A DNA stretch of 64,000 nucleotides from UBA6168 sp041752395 (GTDB taxonomy: Bacteria > Bacteroidota > Bacteroidia > Chitinophagales > Saprospiraceae): positions 1-64,000 of the forward strand of contig JBGSWN010000267.1 in the NCBI GenBank assembly GCA_041752395.1, in the 5' to 3' direction. This document shows positions 32,401 to 40,705 of this stretch, piece after piece (position 1 is the first letter of the stretch; each line of letters begins with the position of its first letter). Position numbers and translations under genes: made by a program. The notes below the pieces were generated by a model. That model worked only from the letters and a program-made list of their open reading frames with translations. It had not been told where the DNA came from and made no database searches.

Positions 32401-35400
32401 GCAAGCATTGAGCGGATCACTCTCGCCAGCATCCAGGATGCCGTTGTGGTTGGCATCTTCCACACCGTCCTTGAAATCATCGTTGTCGGTATCGTCATCT
32501 ACAGGATTGGTTTCACCTGCACTCACGTATCCGTCTTTGTTTTTGTCTTCAACACCATCTTCGATTCCATCGTCGTCGGTGTCTTTATCCAGTGGGTTTG
32601 AATCCACACCGGCATTGTAGGCTCCGTCACCCTTGGTTTCTTTGGTGTCGGTGATGCCATCGCCGTCTGTGTCGCTATTTGGATCGTATGGGTCAACATC
32701 GTCCACATCTGCTACTCCATCCTTGTCATCATCCAAATCCACCGAGTTGATAAGACCATCTTGGTCAAAGTCACAAGTGCCAGCGGCAGTGCTTGGAATA
32801 CATGGCTTGGTATCATCTGGGTCAAAAGATGGCGAGTTGGCTGGGTAGTTCTTGAAGAAACCGTCACCGTCCGCATCAATTGGTTGACATGCCACAGATG
32901 AAATACTTGGGTCGCAAGCATTTAATGGGTTGCTGCCAGCCGTTGTTTCATCAATATCCACGATGCCGTCATTGTCGCTATCGCTCTGTGGATTGAATGG
33001 GTTTGAGTCAGATGCATCCACTACACCATCGTTGTCATCGTCTGGGTCAGTGTTGTTCGGCAAACCGTCACCATCAAAATCGCAAGTTGCGAGCGTTGCA
33101 TTCGGATCACATTGGTCAAGCGGGTCAGATCCGTTTGTTACTTCCACAAAGTCGTTCAAGCCGTCATTATCAGTGTCCGCTTTAACCGTGCTTGTTTCAG
33201 TGCCATCCTGTTGGCCGTTGTGGTTGGCATCTTCCGTGCCGTCCGCTAGGCCGTCACCATCCGTATCTACAATCAGCGGATTGCTATCCGTACCTGCATT
33301 GTACTGGTGGTCACCCTGTGTTTCCACATTGTCAGGAATACCATCATTGTCAGTATCACTGTTCGGGTCGTATGGGTTAATATCATTGACGTCTGCTACA
33401 CCATCGTTATCGTCATCAGCGTCAATGCTGTTGATACTTCCATCGTTATCGAAGTCGCAAGAACCTGCTGCATGATTCGGAATACAAGGTTTTGTATCAT
33501 CCGGGTCATAGTCAGGCGATGTAGTCGGAAAGTTGGAAGCATAACCATCGCCGTCGTTGTCAACTGCTGTACAGTTTGGCGCAGTAGAACTTGGGTCGCA
33601 AGGGTTCAATGGGTTTGAACCCAGCGTTGTCTCCGCACCATCCGCAAGCCCATCGTGGTCAGAGTCGCTATTGACATTGAAATCGTCCTCATCTGCTGAA
33701 TCAAGTACGCCGTCGTTGTCATCATCTGGGTCAACGTTGTTTGCGAGGCCGTCACCATCAAAGTCACAATTAGGTGCAGTGGCAATTGGGTCGCAAGGAT
33801 TGAGCGGATCGCTCTCCCCTGTATCCAAGATTCCATTTTTATTAAGGTCCTCAGCACCGTCTGATAAGCCGTCACCATCTGTGTCGGCCTTCAGTGGATT
33901 GGTTTCCCCTGAATCTAGGATACCATTCTTGTTCTTATCCTCCACACCATCTTCGATTCCATCGTTGTCTGAATCTTTGCTGAGTGGATTCGTATCTATG
34001 CCAGCATTGTACAGACCATCACCGTGTGTTTCAATGTTGTTTGGAATGCCGTCACCATCGGTATCGTTGCTTGGGTCACAGTTTGCACCTGCAACGTTCC
34101 CTTCGTTGACGTCTTTTACGCCGTCATTATCATCGTCGTTATCTAGGCTGTTGATGACGCCGTCCCCGTCAAAGTCGCAAAGACCTAACCTACAGTCAGG
34201 AACACATGGATTTGCATCGTCTGAATCATATTGTGGGTCGCCAGGGGTGAAATTTGCATAGTAGCCGTCATTGTCTTCGTCGGTACCACTGCAAGCAACA
34301 TTGTTCAGGTTCGGGCTGCAAGGATCCAATGGATCACTGTCCCCCTCACTTGGATCGTAAATACCGTTCCCACCTGTCTCGTTGGTATCTGAAATTCCGT
34401 CACCATCAGAGTCGGAGCTAGGATTGTAGGCATTCACATCGTCGCCATCCGCTACACCATCATTATCGTCGTCAAAATCTTGACCGTTTACTACTCCATC
34501 ACCGTCAAAATCACAGAGTGGATGAGTGTTATCAGGGTTACAAGCATCAAAATCATTTGGGTCTAGGTTAGGATGGCTAGGTGGATAGTTTCCAAAATAA
34601 CCATCACCATCAGCGTCAGGGGCGACACAACCCGGCAAGTGTGAATAAGGGCTGCATTTATCCTTAGGATCTGATTCGCCTTGGTTCACAATGCCATTTT
34701 TGTTAATGTCCTCCACACCATCTTCAATACCATCTTCATCCGAGTCTTTCTTGAGCGGACTGGTTTCTGTTAGTGGTTCATAAATGCCGTTTTTGTTTTT
34801 GTCCTCTGTTCCATCTTTGATGCCGTCACCATCGGTGTCGGGGTTAAGTGGGTGTGTATCAATGCCGTTGTTGTAAACACCATCACCACCAGTTTCAATT
34901 ATATTAGAAAGCCCATCGTTATCGCTGTCATTGTTCGGATTGAAATCATCAGAATCCTGCGCATCAGGAACACCATCATTGTCATCATCAAGGTCGTTCT
35001 GATTTACAAATCCATCACCGTCAAAGTCGCAGGTTGGTGATTGCACACTTGGTATGCATGGATTATTGTCATTTGGGTCAAAATGTGGGTCGTTTTGAGG
35101 CAATTCAGAGAAATACCCGTCATTGTCAAGGTCTTGGAACTGGCAGAAACCACCAGTGGCAAATGGCGAACATGGGTCAAGTGGGTTGCTTTCACCAGCA
35201 TCCACTACGCCGTTGTGGTTCGCATCTTCATCGCCATCCGACAAGGAATCGCCATCCGTATTAGGATTGATAGGGTCGGTTTCCGTCAACTCCCTGTTAC
35301 CATTGCGGTTCTTATCTTCTATTCCATCTTTAATACCATCATCGTCCGTATCCTCGTCCAGTGGGTTTGTATCAATACCTGCATTGTAAACCCCATCTTC

Positions 35401-37758
35401 TCCAGTTTCAATATTATCACTTATTCCATCGTCGTCACTGTCACTGTCTGGATTGAACTGGTCAACATCACTGTCATCTTCTACGCCATCGCCATCGTCA
35501 TCTAGGTCAAGTGCGTTGGTAATGCCATCCCCATCAAAATCGCAGTTAGGCAAGGTGTTGTTCGGGCTACAGTAATTGAGCGGATCGCTCTCCCCTGCAT
35601 TTAGCACACAATTCTTGTTTGCATCTTCTACGCCGTCCTTCAAGCCATCACCGTCCGTATCAGCTAATAGCGGACTGGTTTCATTGGCTTCTTTTTGACC
35701 ATTTTTGTTTTTGTCTTCGCAACCGTCTTTCAGGCCGTCGTTGTCCGTATCGTCATTGAGCGGATTGGTATCAACACCGGGGTTGTATTTACCATCTGGT
35801 CCTACCTCAACGATATTCGGCAATCCGTCGCCGTCACTGTCGTTGTTTGGATTGTAATCATCCAAATCATAAAGGTCAGCCACGCCGTCGTTGTCGTCGT
35901 CCGGGTCAACCGAATTCGTAAGGCCATCATTGTCGAAATCGCATTTTAATGCGGCATTGCTAGGTACACATGGATTCAGGTCATTCGGGTCAAATTTCGG
36001 ATGGCCATTTGGATAGTTCTCGAAGAACAAATCACCATCTGCATCCTTTGGGACACAAGCAGACACGTTTGGATTAGGATCACAAGCGTTCAAGGCGTTG
36101 GTGGCATTGGCAGTCTCCGTCTTGTCCACGATTCCATCACCGTCGCTATCGCTGTCTGGGTTGAAATCGTTGATATCTGGCCCATCGAGTACGCCATCAT
36201 TGTCATCATCTGGGTCAATTTCATTTATTAGGCCATCGCCGTCATAATCACAAGACGGCCCTACCGCTACTGGATCGCAATCGTCAAGCGGATCGCTTTC
36301 GTTCACGTCAAGCTGTCCGTTGAAGTTTTTATCTTCTTCACCATCATTCAAGCCATCACCATCCGTATCAGCAACCAAGGGGTCTGTCTCCACACCCACA
36401 TCGTTCATACCATCTTTATCAGTATCTTCAACACCATCTGAGATACCATCATTGTCGGTATCTGCATCCAATGGATTGGTATCTACCAGTTCATTATAGA
36501 CTCCGTCGCCACCCGTTTCGATGATATCTGAAAGTCCGTCACCATCACTGTCGCTGTTTGCATTACAAGGATTTACGTCGGCAATATCTGGCACACCATC
36601 TCCGTCGTCATCAATATCAATGCTATTGGGAACGCTGTCGCTGTCCAAATCGCAAGCACCTGCACATAGGTTTGGCACACAAGCCACGTTATCATCCGGG
36701 TCCCAATTTGGGTCAGTGGTAGGCACATCCGCGAAATAACCATCACCATCCGCATCTGTGCTAGTGCAAGCTAATGCGCCTGGGTTTGGATCACAAGGAT
36801 TTAACGGATCGGAATCGTTGCCTGGGTTGTATACGCCGTCATTGCCCGTCTCGTCATCATCAGAAATACCGTCACCATCACTGTCGCTGTCAGGATTGAA
36901 ATTGATGACGTCTTTGATGTCGGCGACACCATCGTTGTCATCGTCCGTATCTATTGAGTTGATGATACCATCATTGTCCCAATCACATTCAGGGAATGTA
37001 GCAATGGGGCTGCACTTATTCAATGGATTTGATTCTCCAGCATCTACTACACCATTTTTGTTGGCATCTTCCGTACCATCCGAAAGGCCGTCACCATCCG
37101 TGTCCGGATTGTTCGGATTTGTTTCGCCCGGGTCCACCACACTGTTTCCGTTTTTATCTTCGATAAAGTTGAAAAGACCATCAGAATCAGAATCTATGCA
37201 GCCTGGCGCAAATCCATAATTTGATGCCCAAGTATAAAATGGGAAACCTGGCTTGCCAATGTCTATTACGCCAATGTCATTGCCAGGGTTGGAATTAAGC
37301 GAATTGGGAGCATAAAAAGGGTCGTCCAATTCAATTAAAGTAACCGGGCCGATACATGCCGAAGTTCTTTTGAGCTTGAACAATGCTGTTTCCTGTCCAA
37401 CAATATACCTTATATTGTTAGGGGAACCGCCATCAGCAAGCAAACCTACGGAGATGTAATCATACGTCGGATTCTCGACCGGAGCCTTCACCGTAGCGGC
37501 ACTCCAAGTTCCTTTCAAGCTTGTAAATGTGGTATAAACAAACCCATGAGGAACGACCAATGTCACCTGCGCAGTACCTGTTAGGGTATTGGTAGATGGA
37601 CTGATGGTAGATTTTGGTTTGGCATAAACGGTGTATGTCGAACCATCTGTGGCCAAGCCGATTCGAAAATCAATTTGGGCCTTGACAGAGGTCGCCGCAA
37701 TCAGTAACAGGGTGGCAACAAGAACTTGCCTAGCGTGGTAAAGGATGCTGGATTTCAT
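29455..37758 (-). CDS. Giant secreted calcium-repeat protein (thrombospondin type 3-like), 2767 residues
   Basis: A signal peptide ends at S-V-K-A-Q (about residue 28). An N-terminal domain (about 28-175) is shared with the adjacent 277-residue protein. From about 186 to 2490 lie D-x-D-x-D-G calcium-loop repeats. I count 19 copies of a core C-D-x-D-x-D-G-x-x-N-x-x-D-x-D-D-D-x-D, each followed by S-D-S-D-G-D-G-I and often by extra N-P-L-D-x-D-T-D-N-D-G-I-x-D-G-x-E-D units. Cysteines recur at fixed places (C-D-P, P-C-V-P, C-D-F-D). The C-terminal about 278 residues have no type A N-P tail. They contain V-D-W-V-F-L-E-L-R, Y-Y-V-V-L-R-H-R-N-H-L-G and two D-x-N/D-x-D/N-G plus Y/I-F-Q-G-S-G repeats, a layout I recall from Saprospiraceae surface proteins. 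Probably a calcium-stiffened surface adhesin; secretion route inferred. Confidence 0.88.
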   Translation of the reverse strand: MKSSILYHARQVLVATLLLIAATSVKAQIDFRIGLATDGSTYTVYAKPKSTISPSTNTLTGTAQVTLVVPHGFVYTTFTSLKGTWSAATVKAPVENPTYDYISVGLLADGGSPNNIRYIVGQETALFKLKRTSACIGPVTLIELDDPFYAPNSLNSNPGNDIGVIDIGKPGFPFYTWASNYGFAPGCIDSDSDGLFNFIEDKNGNSVVDPGETNPNNPDTDGDGLSDGTEDANKNGVVDAGESNPLNKCSPIATFPECDWDNDGIINSIDTDDDNDGVADIKDVINFNPDSDSDGDGISDDDETGNDGVYNPGNDSDPLNPCDPNPGALACTSTDADGDGYFADVPTTDPNWDPDDNVACVPNLCAGACDLDSDSVPNSIDIDDDGDGVPDIADVNPCNANSDSDGDGLSDIIETGGDGVYNELVDTNPLDADTDNDGISDGVEDTDKDGMNDVGVETDPLVADTDGDGLNDGEEDKNFNGQLDVNESDPLDDCDPVAVGPSCDYDGDGLINEIDPDDDNDGVLDGPDINDFNPDSDSDGDGIVDKTETANATNALNACDPNPNVSACVPKDADGDLFFENYPNGHPKFDPNDLNPCVPSNAALKCDFDNDGLTNSVDPDDDNDGVADLYDLDDYNPNNDSDGDGLPNIVEVGPDGKYNPGVDTNPLNDDTDNDGLKDGCEDKNKNGQKEANETSPLLADTDGDGLKDGVEDANKNCVLNAGESDPLNYCSPNNTLPNCDFDGDGITNALDLDDDGDGVEDDSDVDQFNPDSDSDDDGISDNIETGEDGVYNAGIDTNPLDEDTDDDGIKDGIEDKNRNGNRELTETDPINPNTDGDSLSDGDEDANHNGVVDAGESNPLDPCSPFATGGFCQFQDLDNDGYFSELPQNDPHFDPNDNNPCIPSVQSPTCDFDGDGFVNQNDLDDDNDGVPDAQDSDDFNPNNDSDNDGLSNIIETGGDGVYNNGIDTHPLNPDTDGDGIKDGTEDKNKNGIYEPLTETSPLKKDSDEDGIEDGVEDINKNGIVNQGESDPKDKCSPYSHLPGCVAPDADGDGYFGNYPPSHPNLDPNDFDACNPDNTHPLCDFDGDGVVNGQDFDDDNDGVADGDDVNAYNPSSDSDGDGISDTNETGGNGIYDPSEGDSDPLDPCSPNLNNVACSGTDEDNDGYYANFTPGDPQYDSDDANPCVPDCRLGLCDFDGDGVINSLDNDDDNDGVKDVNEGNVAGANCDPSNDTDGDGIPNNIETHGDGLYNAGIDTNPLSKDSDNDGIEDGVEDKNKNGILDSGETNPLKADTDGDGLSDGAEDLNKNGILDTGESDPLNPCDPIATAPNCDFDGDGLANNVDPDDDNDGVLDSADEDDFNVNSDSDHDGLADGAETTLGSNPLNPCDPSSTAPNCTAVDNDGDGYASNFPTTSPDYDPDDTKPCIPNHAAGSCDFDNDGSINSIDADDDNDGVADVNDINPYDPNSDTDNDGIPDNVETQGDHQYNAGTDSNPLIVDTDGDGLADGTEDANHNGQQDGTETSTVKADTDNDGLNDFVEVTNGSDPLDQCDPNATLATCDFDGDGLPNNTDPDDDNDGVVDASDSNPFNPQSDSDNDGIVDIDETTAGSNPLNACDPSISSVACQPIDADGDGFFKNYPANSPSFDPDDTKPCIPSTAAGTCDFDQDGLINSVDLDDDKDGVADVDDVDPYDPNSDTDGDGITDTKETKGDGAYNAGVDSNPLDKDTDDDGIEDGVEDKNKDGYVSAGETNPVDDDTDNDDFKDGVEDANHNGILDAGESDPLNACDPNSTLAFCDFDGDGQINNLDSDDDNDCLEDAVDANPFDPNSDTDQDGISDLAECQAGTDALNPCDPAPVGPLCQGLVDADGDGYFADVTSDNPTFDPNDADSCVPSVTVGVCDFDQDGLINSLDPDDDNDCVNDAQDPNDYDTQSDSDNDGYADGEECLNGTDPLDQCDPTPAGPNCTVVGDTDGDGYDGTLSSNDPLYDPNENDPCIPSNQSGACDFDQDGQINSVDADDDGDCVNDTQDVNPYNAQSDSDGDGDSDKAECQNGTDPLNACDPHNGTASCDCDNDGIANGIDPDDDNDGVLDANDADDCNPNNDTDNDGISNIDETTAGTDPLNACDPDPNSAACQNPDNDGDGFSGADDPDDNNPCVPNPAFGGCDFDGDGLVNSVDPDDDNDCVEDAQDVNDYNTASDSDFDGIADGVECQNGTNPMDKCDPNNTFGSCDFDGDGIVNSQDPDDDNDCVNDVDDVDDFNPQSDSDLDGLTDADECQAGTDPTNPCDPDPNGLACTGEDADGDGYIANAPVDSPLYDPADDNPCVPNDHVGACDFDGDGLANIDDADDDNDGVADVDDKDAFDPDSDTDGDGITDNVETGNDGVYNPDIDSNPLDTDTDDDGILDGIEDANHNGTVDTGETDPVSADTDEDSLSDGFEDANHNGHLDAGETDPTNPDDDNDGILTIDEDTNGNGNLLDDDNDFDGIPDYRDPDPFAFVKLKAFLQGSLVTATGLMKDDLRTTLDTDGKPLLPLTEPYTGLTAPNGTKPFVHLGSGGETIQPSVLAVTGPDAIVDWVFLELRSKLNPASRLLTRAALIQRDGDIVDIDGVSPVLFKAKTEDYYVVLRHRNHLGIMTSAPITVTRIKANAPFVDFTNPSTVVHGTNARKIMGNYRALWSGDANMDGRIVYQGSGADRDHIFFDVFLDPENTNNSFNFIGHGYKTSDTDMNGKYIFQGSGNDVDTPIFFNVLQHPANTSFAINFIIYQQLP
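30925..32335 (-). repeat. Block of calcium-repeat modules carrying an extra cysteine pair
   Basis: Within the giant gene, five core modules (numbers 13, 14, 15, 17 and 18 of 19, counted from the N-terminus) read D-D-D-x-D-C instead of D-D-D-x-D-G-V. The same five, and no others, read E-C-Q or E-C-L where the rest have E-T or E-V about 30 residues later. Module 16, inside this block, keeps the common form. Confidence 0.8.
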
Positions 37759-38246
37759 AGTTTTTAAATTATTAATTGTCTAATGAGAAGGTATCAATCC
37801 GGGAGGAGTGGAAATGTTATTTGTTTTGCCTCAAGGCAAGGTTTTGAAATCCGTACTGGGAAAATCAATACGGGAATTTGAAATTTCTATTGGAAAAATG
37901 TTGGAGATGATTTGCTAACAAGCCGGTAAGCTCTGCCGTAAGAACAGGAGTGGTAAAAAAACAGCAAATGCAGGTGTAGCGAAAGTTCATGCTCAATAGT
38001 TTTTGCCAATTAAATCCTTATGGAAAAATCCAATTAAAATACCAGGGGGGAGAATCTTGAAAATTCAGGGAGGGAGGGCAGACAAAGGAGGGAATTAAAA
38101 CATAATTTTCAAATACCGTACCAAATCAATAAAAAGAGAAAGCTGTATCCAGTTTTAAGGGTTTTTATCGAAGGCAAGAAGAAATGGAGCTGCTTTTGAC
38201 TTTCCGGCTAGGGCGGAGAATGATGGATACCTATATGTGGACACAC
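37759..38246. other. Leader region upstream of the giant gene
   Basis: About 490 bases with no supported gene. It must hold the promoter of the 2767-residue protein, but no clear TAnnTTTG match was found. G-rich stretches at about 38046-38092 (CAGGGGGGAG, AGGGAGGGAGGG) stand out. Confidence 0.45.
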
Positions 38247-38278
38247 AAAAAAAGCCCCAACGTAAAACGTCGAGGCTT
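38247..38278 (-). terminator. Terminator directly after tRNA-Lys
   Basis: A 12-base stem (38252-38263 with 38267-38278, two G-U pairs) with a 3-base loop is followed on the minus strand by a run of T. It begins two bases after the mature tRNA 3' end, so it ends a single-tRNA transcript. Confidence 0.8.
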
Positions 38279-38280
38279 AG

Positions 38281-38353
38281 TGATTCGGCTGGGATTCGAA
38301 CCCAGGACCACTTGATTAAAAGTCAAGTGCTCTACCAGCTGAGCTACCGAATC
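38281..38353 (-). tRNA. tRNA-Lys (anticodon UUU)
   Basis: A 73-base cloverleaf on the minus strand: acceptor GATTCGG/CCGAATC, D-arm GCTCAGCTGGTAGAGC, anticodon stem CTTGA/TCAAG with loop CTTTTAA (anticodon TTT), and T-arm with GGTTCGAATCC. The discriminator base is A and CCA is not encoded. It has its own promoter and terminator. Confidence 0.96.
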
Positions 38354-38386
38354 TTATTTGGATGTGCTTTTCTTCAAAAGCGGCGG

Positions 38387-38417
38387 CAAAGATAGCCCCT
38401 CTTCTTCCAAAACCAAG
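38387..38417 (-). promoter_or_regulatory. Putative tRNA-Lys promoter CTTG-N19-TATCTTTG
   Basis: On the minus strand CTTG (38414-38417) and TATCTTTG (38387-38394) are 19 bases apart, a good Bacteroidota match, 33 bases before the tRNA 5' end. Confidence 0.6.
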
Positions 38418-38519
38418 TACGAAGGCAAATTTTTATTAAAAAATATATCGCTCTCAAATTGGAATGGATTGAAAACAGCCGCCCCGCTTGAATAGTTTCC
38501 CAATTTGCCGCTCTTTTTT

Positions 38520-39221
38520 TTACATTTTTTTTGGCGGCTCCGCCTCAAAAATCGCCTCAAGGAAAATTTCAAAATTGCTGAAATCTTTCAAAACCACACT
38601 TGAACCTGCATTGCGGAGCACCTCAAAATCACCATCCCTTCGGATGCCAATGAAGTTCATGTCCATCCTTCGGGTAGTTTCCACATCCCAAATGGCATCG
38701 CCCACGTACACCGTCCGATCCACCTCGGTCGTTTGCGATACTTCTTCCATCACCTGCGTGATGATGCCTTCCCGCTTCTCATGCCCATCGGCACCAGCCA
38801 CGACCAGTGAATGCACCGGAATTTTCACGTGCGCCAGCTTTACGTAAGCAGGTCTCAACCAACCACCCGTGCCAATGCCCACCACAAAGCGTTCATCTGC
38901 GAGTAATCGCTCCACAGCTCGGCGGGCATGTGGTACTTCCGAAAACTCCATCGGCTCCACTCGTCGCCGCTCTTCCAACAGCCCAACGTACTCATGCTGG
39001 AACTCGACCATTTCCTCTACTTCTGCCTCCCTTCCAAAATGCTGTTGGATAACGGTTTTGAAAATCGTCGTATCCGTGACGTGCGGGTACTTCGTCCAGT
39101 CTATCGTCGGGAACTCAAACCCATAAATGCGCTGGTAAGTCGAAGCAAAGCACAGGCTGTCAACTTTGTTACTATATATTAATGTGCCATCAATGTCGAA
39201 AATCACCAGCGTCTTGGCCAT
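38520..39221 (-). CDS. HAD-family hydrolase, phosphoglycolate-phosphatase-like
   Basis: A 233-residue HAD phosphatase with a helical cap after motif I. Motif I is F-D-I-D-G-T-L (residues 8-14, with both aspartates), motif II G-I-G-T-G-G, motif III lysine in G-H-E-K-R-E-G, and motif IV V-Y-V-G-D-A-I-W-D-V-E. These cap-C1 enzymes act on small phosphate esters; the real substrate is unknown. It begins nine bases after the esterase gene on the same strand, so the two are probably co-transcribed. Confidence 0.88.
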   Translation of the reverse strand: MAKTLVIFDIDGTLIYSNKVDSLCFASTYQRIYGFEFPTIDWTKYPHVTDTTIFKTVIQQHFGREAEVEEMVEFQHEYVGLLEERRRVEPMEFSEVPHARRAVERLLADERFVVGIGTGGWLRPAYVKLAHVKIPVHSLVVAGADGHEKREGIITQVMEEVSQTTEVDRTVYVGDAIWDVETTRRMDMNFIGIRRDGDFEVLRNAGSSVVLKDFSNFEIFLEAIFEAEPPKKM

Positions 39222-39230
39222 TGGGTACCG

Positions 39231-40634
39231 TTAATTTACGATGAACTGCCCGCTTGCCACCTGCTTTTGCTTCGCAAAAACTTGAAGCACATAACTGCCA
39301 GCACTCAGTTTGCTCACATCAATTTCCTGACCAGTATCCAATTTACCTTTCTTAACCTGTTTTCCATTGATGCTAAAAATACGGTAGCTGAGTTTGGGCA
39401 AATCTGGCAGGTTATCTACAAAAAGTGAAGTGTCAACAGGGTTTGGATAAAATCGAATGCTTTGGTTGCTGGATTCATTGGTCGCAGAATAATCAAGACC
39501 TGCAAACAACCACTTGTAAGCATCCGGGAATTCTGCCCGCCAAAACGGCTCACTGTGCGTCCCATTCGGGCTGATGGATTTGTAGAGCTCGCCAACCTCG
39601 AAGCTGTTGCCCAATAAAACATCCTCCATCTGGTTCACGTCATCCACTACCGAGCCATTGTCCTCCAGTTGGCCAGCGTACTGGTAAATCCGCATCGAAC
39701 CAGTTTTTGGCGAATTGGCGCTGTGGTCATAAATCTGCGGGTCGTTGAACCAAAATGCAGGGGAAAAAATGCCTGCTTTACTAAAAACGTCTTGGTGTTC
39801 CATGATGCCGTACTGCGAAATCAGGCCACCGAGGGAACTTCCAAAAATGCAAGTGTACTGCCGCCCCGAAAGCGTTCGGTAATTTTGGTCAATGAACGGC
39901 TTCAGTGTTTCTACGATAAAATCAATGTATTTGTCGCCCTCACCCCCTTCGTTGTAATTCGGGTTTACCCAAGGTGCCAACTCATCAATCCTAAGCGCTC
40001 CCCCATTGTCAATACCAATAACGATGGCTCCGTAGTCGCCTTGCGCTTGTAAGTCGTTCAGCGACTCGTCCACGCCCCACTCCCCACTGAAACTGGTCGC
40101 ATCATCGAACAGGTTTTGCCCATCGTGCATGTAGAGCACGGGATAGTTTTTTTGGGTGGTTTCGTAATCGGGAGGCAAGTAAATCATGATGCGGCGGTAG
40201 CGGTTCAGCTGCGGCATGAAAAAATTGTCATCCAGCAAATGCACATTGGGCGCAGCAGTGCTGCCTTGGCTCACATCCTCCCAGCCAGCTATTTGCAGTT
40301 CAATCGTGGTAGCGCTGCCCGTGTAATTGTACTCCCGGTCTGGCACAAAGCCGCCGTTGGCAGTTCCCTCCACGGTAGCCCAACTGCCCCTCGTGAATTT
40401 GTATTTCACCAAACCGACTGGAGGGTTGACCGTGATTTGATACTGGCCATTGCCGAGGTCTGTAAGTACTGAATTGGGGTCGGCGGGATCCCAATTTTGA
40501 AAGCTACCTGCCACGTGAATGGTCGCCCCGGCAGGTGTATTTGCCGGTATCGCCGTGACTTTGATGGTTAGCTGCGCAAAAATATTTGCCGAAAGGCAAA
40601 GGAAAAAAAGTAAGGAAAGTAATCTGGTTTGCAT
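39231..40634 (-). CDS. Secreted esterase (alpha/beta hydrolase, esterase D-like) with N-terminal CBM-like and T9SS sorting domains
   Basis: 467 residues. A signal peptide ends at N-I-F-A-Q. An N-terminal starch-binding/E-set-like domain (A-G-S-F-Q-N-W-D-P-A-D, Y-K-F-T-R-G-S-W, about residues 25-115) is followed by an alpha/beta hydrolase domain (about 130-385): Y-L-P-P-D-Y, L-Y-M-H-D-G-Q-N-L-F-D, nucleophile serine in G-S-S-L-G-G, and a late N-G-T-H-S-E-P-F-W histidine. The final about 80 residues are a type A sorting domain (F-Y-P-N-P-V-D...L-S-A-G-S-Y-V-L-Q-V-F). Probably releases acyl groups from polysaccharides or siderophores at the cell surface. Confidence 0.88.
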   Translation of the reverse strand: MQTRLLSLLFFLCLSANIFAQLTIKVTAIPANTPAGATIHVAGSFQNWDPADPNSVLTDLGNGQYQITVNPPVGLVKYKFTRGSWATVEGTANGGFVPDREYNYTGSATTIELQIAGWEDVSQGSTAAPNVHLLDDNFFMPQLNRYRRIMIYLPPDYETTQKNYPVLYMHDGQNLFDDATSFSGEWGVDESLNDLQAQGDYGAIVIGIDNGGALRIDELAPWVNPNYNEGGEGDKYIDFIVETLKPFIDQNYRTLSGRQYTCIFGSSLGGLISQYGIMEHQDVFSKAGIFSPAFWFNDPQIYDHSANSPKTGSMRIYQYAGQLEDNGSVVDDVNQMEDVLLGNSFEVGELYKSISPNGTHSEPFWRAEFPDAYKWLFAGLDYSATNESSNQSIRFYPNPVDTSLFVDNLPDLPKLSYRIFSINGKQVKKGKLDTGQEIDVSKLSAGSYVLQVFAKQKQVASGQFIVN

Positions 40635-40705
40635 GGAAAATGATTGGTAAAAAGTGCTTGCGGGTGTCTGATGTGAGTGTAAAAAACAGTGTAACTATTT
40701 GACCA

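Noticed and set aside
38181..38280. Short plus-strand frame running into the tRNA region
   Set aside because: It consists largely of antisense of the tRNA and terminator; no conservation can be argued.
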